Positions 56,632 to 64,000 of a stretch of DNA of 64,000 nucleotides are shown in pieces. Source of the DNA: Pseudosulfitobacter sp. DSM 107133 (GTDB taxonomy: Bacteria; Pseudomonadota; Alphaproteobacteria; Rhodobacterales; Rhodobacteraceae); the NCBI RefSeq assembly GCF_022788695.1, contig NZ_CP085154.1, positions 1-64,000 on the forward strand, in the 5' to 3' direction. How positions within the stretch are numbered: the first letter of the stretch is position 1; the number at the start of each line of letters is the position of its first letter. The notes beneath the pieces were generated by a model that saw nothing but the letters and a program-made list of their open reading frames with translations, was not told where the DNA came from and did no database searches. The translations under genes and the position numbers were made by a program.

Positions 56632-57696
56632 ATGACAGATACACCGAATATTCTTGAAGAGCTGAATGACAGATCGCGCGAGGTGTTTCGCCGCGTTGTC
56701 GAAGGCTATCTTGCGAATGGCGATCCGGTGGGGTCGCGCACGCTGACCCGTGATTTCAGCGAAAAGGTCAGTGCGGCGACAATCCGCAATGTGATGCAGG
56801 ATCTTGAGTTCATGGGGCTGCTGGACAGTCCGCATGTCAGCGCAGGGCGCATTCCGACCCAGCGTGGATTGCGGATGTTCGTGGATGGGCTGATGGAAGT
56901 TGGCATTCCTGATTCCGCAGACCGCGAAAAGATCGACGCGACGCGCGGTGGCAACGAACGTGATGTTGCGGGGTTGCTGGATCGTGTGGGCTCGGCCCTT
57001 TCCGGCGTCACGCAGGGGGCGTCGCTGGTGTTGGCCCCCAAACACGAGGCGCCGATCAAACATATCGAATTCGTGTCGCTCGGGCATGACCGGGCGTTGG
57101 GCGTGCTGGTGCTGGCTGACGGGCATGTCGAAAACCGACTGTTCACGCCTTCGCCCGGCCAAACGCCAAGTTCGATGCGCGAGGCGGCGAACTTTCTGAA
57201 CGCGCTGATCGAGGGCAAGACCCTGAGCGAAGTGCAGTCGGTAATTCAAAGTGAAATCAAGAAACGCCGTCGCGAGATTGACAGTCTGGCCGCAGAACTG
57301 GTGCAACAGGGCCTGGCCGTTTGGGATGGTGACGACGACAGCAATCAGCGTCTGATCGTGCGGGGCCGGTCGAATCTGTTGGGCGCTGCAGGTGAGGGTG
57401 AGGATCTTGACCGAATCCGCACGCTGTTTGACGACCTTGAACGCAAGCGTGATATCGCCGAATTCCTCGAATTGACCGACGAAGGCCACGGTGTGCGCAT
57501 TTTTATTGGTTCAGAGAACAAACTTTTCTCACTTTCGGGTTCCTCTCTGGTGGTTTCCCCATATATGAACGCAGATCGAAAGATCATCGGAGCGGTGGGG
57601 GTCATCGGACCCACGCGATTGAATTACGGGCGCATCGTTCCGATTGTGGATTATACGGCGCAATTGGTGGGCAAATTGCTGACCGATAAAAGTTAG
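56632..57696 (+). CDS. hrcA: Heat-inducible transcriptional repressor HrcA
   Basis: HrcA represses groESL-type operons by binding CIRCE and is itself helped by GroEL. The 354-residue protein has the winged-helix start [20 protein letters not shown] with [28 protein letters not shown] and [14 protein letters not shown], then the GAF-like core ending in [21 protein letters not shown]. The ATG at 56632 is favoured by homologues. grpE follows after nine bases. Confidence 0.96.
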   Translation: MTDTPNILEELNDRSREVFRRVVEGYLANGDPVGSRTLTRDFSEKVSAATIRNVMQDLEFMGLLDSPHVSAGRIPTQRGLRMFVDGLMEVGIPDSADREKIDATRGGNERDVAGLLDRVGSALSGVTQGASLVLAPKHEAPIKHIEFVSLGHDRALGVLVLADGHVENRLFTPSPGQTPSSMREAANFLNALIEGKTLSEVQSVIQSEIKKRRREIDSLAAELVQQGLAVWDGDDDSNQRLIVRGRSNLLGAAGEGEDLDRIRTLFDDLERKRDIAEFLELTDEGHGVRIFIGSENKLFSLSGSSLVVSPYMNADRKIIGAVGVIGPTRLNYGRIVPIVDYTAQLVGKLLTDKS

Positions 57697-57705
57697 AGGT
57701 GAAGA

Positions 57706-58269
57706 ATGGCGGAGCCGAAAGAGAACGATTTTCTGGACGACATCGACGCGGCCGAAGCGGACGAATACGCGGACGAAATGGCCGAGATTGATGACGAAGC
57801 GTTGGAGCTGGACCAGTTGCGTGCCGAACGGGATCAACTGAAAGACCGCTTTATGCGGGCGCTGGCAGATGCGGAAAACGCGCGCAAGCGGTCCGAGAAA
57901 GACCGGCGCGAGGCCGAGAATTATGGCGGGTCAAAGTTGGCGCGCGATATGTTGCCGGTGTATGACAATATGAAACGTGCGCTTGAGGCCGTGACCGAGG
58001 ACCAGCGCAGTGTCGCGGGTCCGTTGCTGGAAGGCATCGAGCTGACCATGCGCGAATTGCTGAGCGTGTTCAAAAAACACGGCATCGACATGATCTCGCC
58101 CGAGGTGGGAGACAGGTTCGACCCGCAGCACCATCAGGCGATGTTCGAGGCCCCGGTGCCCGGCACCAAAGCCGGCGACATCATTCAGGTTGCCGCCGAA
58201 GGATTCATGCTGCACGACCGTTTGTTGCGCCCGGCGCAGGTGGGCGTGTCGTCGATGCCTGCATCGTAA
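57706..58269 (+). CDS. grpE: Nucleotide exchange factor GrpE
   Basis: GrpE releases ADP from DnaK during the chaperone cycle. The 187-residue protein has an acidic N-terminus, a long coiled-coil helix (ELDQLRAERDQLKDRFMRAL then ADAENARKRSEKDR), and the C-terminal beta-wing with FDPQHHQAMFEAPV and LLRPAQVGV. It follows hrcA by nine bases with a ribosome site AGAGGTGAAG, so the pair is one operon ended by the hairpin near 58294. Confidence 0.96.
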   Translation: MAEPKENDFLDDIDAAEADEYADEMAEIDDEALELDQLRAERDQLKDRFMRALADAENARKRSEKDRREAENYGGSKLARDMLPVYDNMKRALEAVTEDQRSVAGPLLEGIELTMRELLSVFKKHGIDMISPEVGDRFDPQHHQAMFEAPVPGTKAGDIIQVAAEGFMLHDRLLRPAQVGVSSMPAS

Positions 58270-58293
58270 GTCTGGTAAAATTCATGTTTGTAA

Positions 58294-58320
58294 GGGGCGG
58301 TCAGATTTTGGCCGCCTCTT
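58294..58320. terminator. Hairpin terminator between grpE and mutS
   Basis: GGGGCGGTCA (58294-58303) pairs with TGGCCGCCTC (58309-58318) with two wobble pairs and a GATTT loop, followed by TTT on the plus strand. The mutS stop lies inside the left arm. Confidence 0.75.
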
Positions 58321-60931
58321 TCAGTTTATACAGCGCCTCAAGCGCCTGTTTCGGTGTCATCTCGTCAGGATGCAGATCGCCTATCATCTCTAACACGGGG
58401 CTTTTCGCAATTTTTGGCGCGGGTGGGGCTGCCTGCATGCTGAATAGTGGCAGATCGTCGATAATCGCCTTTTGCGTGGCGCCGCCCTCGCGCTCGCCTT
58501 TTTCCAATGCTTCCAGCACCGTGCGGGCGCGGGCGATGACCGACGAGGGCAGGCCGGCCAGTTGCGCGACCTGCACACCATAAGACCGGTCAGCCGCGCC
58601 TTTTTGCACCTCGTGCAGGAACACGACTTCGCCATCAAATTCCTTGACCGCGACAGTGGCATTGTCGACATGGTCCAGCTTGCCGGCCAGTGCGGTCAGC
58701 TCGTGGTAGTGCGTGGCGAACAGCGCGCGGCTTTTGTTGCCATCGTGCAGATGTTCCAGCGTGGCCCAGGCAATCGACAGGCCGTCATAGGTGGCAGTGC
58801 CGCGGCCAATCTCGTCCAGGATCACCAGCGCCCGGTCGTCTGCCTGATTCAGGATCGCGGCGGTTTCGACCATTTCCACCATGAACGTCGATCGCCCGCG
58901 CGCCAGATCGTCGGCAGCGCCCACACGGCTGAACAGTTGGCTGATCACACCGATTCGCGCCGAGGTTGCCGGCACATAGCTGCCCATTTGCGCCAGCAGC
59001 GCGATCAGCGCGTTTTGCCGCAGGAATGTTGATTTACCAGCCATGTTCGGACCGGTCAGCAGCCAGATGTTCGACCCGTCTTCGGCGGTCAGGTTGCAGT
59101 CGTTGGCGATGAACGGCGCACCCGATCCATCGCGCAGGGATTTTTCCACGACAGGATGTCGCCCGCCGACGATGTCAAACGCGCGGCTGTCGTCCACCTG
59201 CGGACGGCACCAATCTTCGGACCGCGCCAGACGGGCAAGGGCACAGGACACATCCAGTTCGGCCAGCGCGGTGGCGGTCTGAAAAATCTCGGCCGCCTTT
59301 GCCAAAACCGTGTCGGAAAGCATTTGATAGAGCCGCTTTTCCGTCTCAATCGCCCGATTGCCCGCGTTCAGGATCTTGGTCTCCATCTCGGACAACTCAA
59401 CGGTGGTGAACCGCACCTGATTGGCTGTGGTCTGACGGTGGATAAAGGTTTCGGACAGCGGCGGCGAAAGCATCTTTTCGGCATGGGTGGCCGTGGTTTC
59501 GATGAAATAGCCCAGCACGTTGTTGTGCTTGATCTTCAGCGACGAAATGCCCGTAACCTTGGCGAACTCCTGTTGCATCGCAGCGATCACAGACCGGCCC
59601 TCGTCGCGCAGCGTGCGGGCCTCGTCCAGCTCGGCGTTATACCCCGGCGCGATGAAACCTCCGTCTCGGGCCAGCAGGGGCGGTTCAGCCACCAGCGCGT
59701 CGTCCAGCAGGTCAATCAGATCATCCATGCCGCCCATACGGGTCAGCGCATCGGCCACGGCCTGTGGCGCATCCGGTCCCAGCCCGTCCTGCGCGATGGA
59801 TGCGGCTTGGGTCAGGCCGTCGCGGATGGCGGTCAGGTCCCGCGGACCGCCGCGGTCCAGCGACAGACGCGACAGGGCGCGGTCCAGATCTGGCACATGG
59901 CGCAACCGCTCGGTCAACCCGAGTAAGAGACTGTTATCAAGGAAAAAACTGACCGCATCCAGCCGATCCTGAATGATCCGTACATTGCGCGAAGGGCTGG
60001 AGAGGCGTCGTTCCAACAACCGCGCGCCGCCTGCGGTCAGGGTCTTGTCGATTGAAGCCAGCAGCGATCCGGCACGGCCACCTGACAGGGCATGGGTCAG
60101 CTCCAGATTGCGCCGTGTTGCGGCGTCGATCTGGACCTGTCCCAACTGGTTCTCTTGCTGTGGCGGACGCACCAGCGGCAGTTTGCCCTTTTGCGTGATG
60201 TTCAGATACTCGACTATCGCGCCCATCGCGGAAATCTGCGCGCGGTCAAAGCTGCCGAAGGCATCTAGCGTCTGAACCGCAAACAGCTCGCACAGCCGCT
60301 TTTCGCCACCCGTGCTGTCGAATGTCGCACGCGACAGCGGTGTCATCGAAATCCCGAAATCAGACACTAATTCTGCCAAATCAGCCTCTGATGCGTCCAT
60401 AACGATCAGTTCCGATGGTGCCAGCCGCGCCAGTTCCGGCCCCAGCCGCATCTGGTCCAGCGGCATCACGCGAAACGCACCTGTCGACATGTCCAGCCAC
60501 GCCAGCGCGGCGGCATCGCGGACCTGGGCAAAGGCCGCCAGAAAATTGTGCTGCCGTGCGTTCAACAGGGAATCCTCGGTCAGCGTGCCGGGAGTCACCA
60601 GCCGCACAACGCCCCGTTTCACCACGGATTTATTGCCGCGTTTCTTGGCCTCGGCGGGGTTTTCCAATTGCTCGCAAACGGCCACGCGAAACCCTTTGCG
60701 GATCAGCGTCAGCAAATAGCCTTCGGCGGAATGCACCGGCACGCCGCACATGGGGATGTCTTCGCCGTCATGTTTGCCGCGTTTGGTCAGGGCAATGTCC
60801 AACGCCTCGGCGGCGGCGACCGCGTCGTCAAAGAACATCTCGTAGAAATCGCCCATCCGGTAGAACAGCAGCGACCCGGGGTGCGCCTGCTTGATCTCCA
60901 GAAATTGCGCCATCATCGGCGTGACCGTCAT
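58301..60931 (-). CDS. mutS: DNA mismatch repair protein MutS
   Basis: MutS recognises mismatches and starts repair with MutL. The 876-residue protein has the mismatch-binding motif LLFYRMGDFYEMFFDDA near the N-terminus with its essential Phe and Glu, the clamp and lever domains, Walker A GPNMAGKSTFLRQNAL near 627, Walker B LVILDEIGRGTATYDGL, and the final FATHYHELTAL. I chose the ATG at 60931 with GGGGGCAGG upstream; an ATG at 60943 adds four residues. It is divergent from maeB. Confidence 0.97.
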   Translation of the reverse strand: MTVTPMMAQFLEIKQAHPGSLLFYRMGDFYEMFFDDAVAAAEALDIALTKRGKHDGEDIPMCGVPVHSAEGYLLTLIRKGFRVAVCEQLENPAEAKKRGNKSVVKRGVVRLVTPGTLTEDSLLNARQHNFLAAFAQVRDAAALAWLDMSTGAFRVMPLDQMRLGPELARLAPSELIVMDASEADLAELVSDFGISMTPLSRATFDSTGGEKRLCELFAVQTLDAFGSFDRAQISAMGAIVEYLNITQKGKLPLVRPPQQENQLGQVQIDAATRRNLELTHALSGGRAGSLLASIDKTLTAGGARLLERRLSSPSRNVRIIQDRLDAVSFFLDNSLLLGLTERLRHVPDLDRALSRLSLDRGGPRDLTAIRDGLTQAASIAQDGLGPDAPQAVADALTRMGGMDDLIDLLDDALVAEPPLLARDGGFIAPGYNAELDEARTLRDEGRSVIAAMQQEFAKVTGISSLKIKHNNVLGYFIETTATHAEKMLSPPLSETFIHRQTTANQVRFTTVELSEMETKILNAGNRAIETEKRLYQMLSDTVLAKAAEIFQTATALAELDVSCALARLARSEDWCRPQVDDSRAFDIVGGRHPVVEKSLRDGSGAPFIANDCNLTAEDGSNIWLLTGPNMAGKSTFLRQNALIALLAQMGSYVPATSARIGVISQLFSRVGAADDLARGRSTFMVEMVETAAILNQADDRALVILDEIGRGTATYDGLSIAWATLEHLHDGNKSRALFATHYHELTALAGKLDHVDNATVAVKEFDGEVVFLHEVQKGAADRSYGVQVAQLAGLPSSVIARARTVLEALEKGEREGGATQKAIIDDLPLFSMQAAPPAPKIAKSPVLEMIGDLHPDEMTPKQALEALYKLKEAAKI

Positions 60932-61053
60932 ACCTGCCCCCATGCAAACCAGCGCGACCTTACAAACGCCAGCGGCGGAGCGAAAGCCAAAGCTGATTGA
61001 GCGCGACAGATCGCTCGGCTATGAGGGGTCAACACATTGGAGGAATGTTGCAC

Positions 61054-63309
61054 ATGTCGAAGACCAAAGTCACAGCAGAAGAGGCGTTGGCCTTCCATCT
61101 TGAACCCACGCCAGGCAAGTTCGAGATCACCGCCACGGTCCCGATGACCACCCAGCGCGACCTGAGCCTGGCCTATTCGCCGGGCGTTGCGGTGCCTTGC
61201 GAAGCCATCGCCGCGAACCCCGAGACGGCCTATGATTACACCAACAAGGGCAACCTTGTGGCAGTGATTTCCAACGGTACGGCGGTTCTGGGTCTGGGCA
61301 ACCTTGGCGCGCTGGCGTCCAAGCCGGTGATGGAGGGCAAGGCGGTTCTGTTCAAACGCTTTGCCGATGTGAACAGCATCGACATCGAACTGGACACCGA
61401 GGACGCAGACGAATTTTGTCGTGCGGTGCGGCTGATGGGGCCGACATTCGGCGGTATCAACCTTGAGGACATCAAGGCACCCGAATGCTTTATCATCGAG
61501 CAGCGTCTGAAAGAGGAAATGGACATTCCCGTTTTCCACGACGACCAGCATGGCACCGCTGTGATCTGTGCGGCCGGTCTGATCAACGCGCTGCATCTGT
61601 CGAACAAGAAAATCGAAGACGTCAAAATTGTGCTGAACGGCGCAGGGGCCGCGGGCATTGCCTGTCTTGAGCTGCTCAAGTCGATGGGTGCGCGGCACGA
61701 AAACTGTATCATGTGCGACACCAAGGGCGTGATTTTCCAAGGCCGCACCGAGGGCATGAACCAGTGGAAATCGGCCCATGCGGTCACGACCGAACTGCGC
61801 ACGCTGGAAGAGGCGATGGTGAATTGCGACGTGTTTCTGGGGGTGTCGGCCAAAGGTGCCGTGACACCGCAGATGGTCGCGTCGATGGCGGACAATCCGG
61901 TGATTTTCGCCATGGCAAACCCCGACCCCGAGATCACGCCCGAAGAGGCACACGAGGTGCGGATGGACGCCATCGTGGCCACAGGGCGCAGCGATTACCC
62001 CAACCAGGTGAACAACGTCCTGGGCTTTCCCTATCTGTTCCGCGGGGCGCTGGACATCAACGCACGCGCCATCAACGACGAGATGAAGATTGCCTGTGCG
62101 CACGCGCTGGCGCAACTCGCGCGCGAGGACGTACCGGACGAGGTGGCGCTGGCCTATGGAAAGAACCTGACCTTCGGGCGCGATTACATCATCCCGACGC
62201 CGTTCGACCCGCGCCTGATCCACCGTATCCCGACGGCTGTGGCCAAGGCAGGGATGGACACCGGTGCCGCGCGTCGCCCGATCATCGACATGGAAGCCTA
62301 TGAGCTGTCATTGAAATCGCGGATGGACCCCACCGCGAACATCCTGCGCGGCATCAACGCCCGGGCGCGTGCGGCACAGGCGCGGATGATCTTTGCCGAG
62401 GGCGACGACCCACGCGTTTTGCGCGCAGCGGTGATGTATCAACGGTCTGGTCTGGGCAAGGCGCTGGTTGTCGGGCGTTCGGACGACGTCAAAGCCAAGC
62501 TGGAAGCCGCAGGTCTGGGCGACGCTGTGCGCGAGATCGAGGTCGTAAACGCGGCGAACACCCAGCATCTCGGAACCTACAAGACGTTTCTGTATGATCG
62601 GCTGAAGCGACGCGGGTTCGACCGGTCGGACATCCACCGGCTGGCCGCGCGCGACCGGCATGTATTTTCCTCGTTGATGCTGGCGCATGGACATGGCGAT
62701 GGTCTGGTGACAGGGGCCACGCGCAAATCGGCGCATGTTCTGGAACGTATCAACAATGTCTTTGATGCCGACGCCGAACATGGTGCGGCAGGGATCACCG
62801 CGCTGTTGCACAAGGGGCGGATCGTGCTGATTGCCGACACGCTGGTGCACGAATGGCCGGACGAGGAAGATCTGGCCAATATCGCAGAACGCGGCGCTGT
62901 CGTGGCGCGCCATCTGGGGATCGAACCGCGTGTGGCCTTTGTCAGCTTCTCGACCTTTGGCTATCCGGTGTCCGAGCGGGCCGAGAAAATGGCGATGGCA
63001 CCCAAGGTTCTGGACCGGCGTGGCGTTGATTTCGAATACGAAGGTGAAATGACCGTCGACGTCGCCATGAACGCCAAATCACAACAGGCCTATCCGTTCT
63101 CGCGTCTGACCGGGCCTGCGAACATTCTGGTGGTGCCGGCACGGCATTCGGCCAGCATTTCGGTCAAGCTGATGCAGGAAATGGGCGGGGCCACGGTGAT
63201 CGGGCCGATCCTGTCCGGCGTGGACCGGTCGATTCAAATCTGTTCGACGGTTTCGACCGCCAACGACATCCTGAACATGGCTGTTCTGGCCGCCTGCAAG
63301 GTCGGCTGA
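61054..63309 (+). CDS. maeB: NADP-dependent malic enzyme fused to phosphotransacetylase-like domain (MaeB)
   Basis: MaeB oxidatively decarboxylates malate to pyruvate and NADPH. The 751-residue protein has a malic enzyme half (about 1-430) with AYSPGVAVPCEAIAANP, FHDDQHGTAVICAAGLINAL and the NADP motif LNGAGAAGIACLELL, and a C-terminal phosphotransacetylase-like half (about 440-751) with SFSTFGYPVSERAEKM, thought to be regulatory and acetyl-CoA-responsive in this class. The ATG at 61054 follows GGAGG; another at 61045 is possible. Confidence 0.95.
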   Translation: MSKTKVTAEEALAFHLEPTPGKFEITATVPMTTQRDLSLAYSPGVAVPCEAIAANPETAYDYTNKGNLVAVISNGTAVLGLGNLGALASKPVMEGKAVLFKRFADVNSIDIELDTEDADEFCRAVRLMGPTFGGINLEDIKAPECFIIEQRLKEEMDIPVFHDDQHGTAVICAAGLINALHLSNKKIEDVKIVLNGAGAAGIACLELLKSMGARHENCIMCDTKGVIFQGRTEGMNQWKSAHAVTTELRTLEEAMVNCDVFLGVSAKGAVTPQMVASMADNPVIFAMANPDPEITPEEAHEVRMDAIVATGRSDYPNQVNNVLGFPYLFRGALDINARAINDEMKIACAHALAQLAREDVPDEVALAYGKNLTFGRDYIIPTPFDPRLIHRIPTAVAKAGMDTGAARRPIIDMEAYELSLKSRMDPTANILRGINARARAAQARMIFAEGDDPRVLRAAVMYQRSGLGKALVVGRSDDVKAKLEAAGLGDAVREIEVVNAANTQHLGTYKTFLYDRLKRRGFDRSDIHRLAARDRHVFSSLMLAHGHGDGLVTGATRKSAHVLERINNVFDADAEHGAAGITALLHKGRIVLIADTLVHEWPDEEDLANIAERGAVVARHLGIEPRVAFVSFSTFGYPVSERAEKMAMAPKVLDRRGVDFEYEGEMTVDVAMNAKSQQAYPFSRLTGPANILVVPARHSASISVKLMQEMGGATVIGPILSGVDRSIQICSTVSTANDILNMAVLAACKVG

Positions 63310-64000
63310 TGGCAATCTGGAACCTCGGGTCGATCAACATCGACGTGGTCTACCGGGTGCCGCATTTGCCGGCACCCGGTGAAACCCTGGCCGCGACCGA
63401 GGTGATGCGCGGTCTGGGCGGCAAGGGGGCGAACATGTCGGTCGCCGCTGCCCGTGCTGCCGCCCGCGTTGCCCATATTGGCGCCGTTGGGGCAGATGGC
63501 GGCTGGACCGTGGACCGGCTGATGGAATACGGCGTCGACGTGCGTTATGTCGCGCGCCTGACCGGCGAAACGGGCCATGCCATTATCGCGGTGGATGACT
63601 CGGGCGAGAACAGTATTATTCTCTATTCAGGGGCAAATCGCGTTCTGGCCGGCGATATGATCGCGGCTGCGCTGTCCTCTGCCGACTTTGGCGACACGCT
63701 GCTGATGCAGAACGAAACCAACGGTCAGGCCGAGGCAGCGCAGATTGCCAGCCAATTGGGCCTGAAGGTGGTTTATGCCGCGGCACCCTTTGACGCAGAT
63801 GCGGTGCAAAAGGTTTTGCCCTATCTGGACCTTCTGGTGTTGAACGCGGTCGAGGCTGCGCAGCTCGCCGACAGTCTGGAGGCGAAGCTAGAAGATTTGC
63901 ACATCTCCCAGATCGTGGTGACGCGCGGGGCTGACGGCTGCGATCACTATGACAACATTCGCAAAACCAAGGTGCATTATCCGTCGGTCAAGGTTGACGC
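63309..64000 (+). CDS. Ribokinase-family (PfkB) sugar kinase, 3' end outside window
   Basis: This frame starts with ATG overlapping the maeB stop by one base (TGATG) and stays open to the window edge: 230 codons are visible. The product opens MAIWNLGSINIDVVYRVPHL and has the PfkB signature GGKGANMSVAAARAAARVAHI, then GETGHAIIAVDDSGENSIIL and VVTRGADGCDHY. The anion-hole motif with the catalytic Asp (DTxGAGD) would lie past 64000. Ribokinase is the closest guess, but the sugar cannot be confirmed. Confidence 0.88.
   Translation, partial: MAIWNLGSINIDVVYRVPHLPAPGETLAATEVMRGLGGKGANMSVAAARAAARVAHIGAVGADGGWTVDRLMEYGVDVRYVARLTGETGHAIIAVDDSGENSIILYSGANRVLAGDMIAAALSSADFGDTLLMQNETNGQAEAAQIASQLGLKVVYAAAPFDADAVQKVLPYLDLLVLNAVEAAQLADSLEAKLEDLHISQIVVTRGADGCDHYDNIRKTKVHYPSVKVD

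Overview
The window is a 64 kb piece of chromosome from an alphaproteobacterium, most probably a member of the Rhodobacteraceae (Roseobacter group). The grounds are the Reg/Prr redox locus, the alphaproteobacterial forms of AddAB, Mic60, TimA, HemY and HslV, a PAS-only DivL, a characteristic intergenic repeat between dnaN and recF, and high-GC codon use throughout. I count 60 protein genes, almost all housekeeping, densely packed with many 1-4 bp overlaps. I see no tRNA, rRNA, CRISPR array, insertion sequence or prophage.

Layout. 1-6.9 kb: dnaA, dnaN, recF, a LysE-type exporter and gyrB. 6.9-13.3 kb: mprF facing a DUF2853 gene, then a leftward run tsaD-gpsA-yciI-EVE-DUF1761. 13.4-17.4 kb: hemD-mic60-hemY and a small membrane protein. 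17.5-23.2 kb: ahcY, a small secreted protein, an HD hydrolase, an acetyltransferase, and the redox locus senC-regA divergent from regB. 23.3-33.7 kb: divL (preceded by a CtrA-type site), tsaE, amgK, murU, addB, addA, trxA. 33.8-43.6 kb: an unrecognised protein, hslV, a membrane protein, hslU, a lipoprotein hydrolase, an MFS carrier, the smr-mltA-timA group, fxsA and secB. 43.6-46.3 kb: dnaQ, coaE, aroE and maf, all leftward. 46.3-46.7 kb: a 400 bp AT-rich gap with DnaA boxes. 46.7-54.1 kb: hemJ, rho, mnmE, mnmG, rsmG, parA, parB, all rightward. 54.1-64 kb: hemW, rdgB, rph, hrcA, grpE, mutS, a malic enzyme and a truncated ribokinase-family gene.

How it fits together. The only gene-free stretch above 300 bases (46305-46705) is the best candidate for the replication origin: it has two perfect and two near-perfect DnaA boxes, AT-rich segments and diverging genes on both sides, and its neighbours are those of the Caulobacter origin. 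Two perfect 16 bp parS sites lie 3-5 kb to its right, inside mnmG and rsmG, just before parAB. The window therefore holds initiator, clamp, origin, centromere and partition genes within about 54 kb. Heme genes (hemD, hemY, hemJ, hemW), the RegBA redox system, cell-wall recycling (amgK, murU, mltA) and proteostasis genes (hslVU, hrcA, grpE, secB) fill the rest.

I did not find a clearly new multi-gene system. The most rewarding items are the origin and parS arrangement, the CtrA-type site before divL, a TPR protein (HemY) ending in a LapB-like CxxC pair, a nested RNA structure covering the ribosome site of the DUF2853 gene, a heat-shock-like promoter before hslV, and a few unexplained small or membrane proteins.
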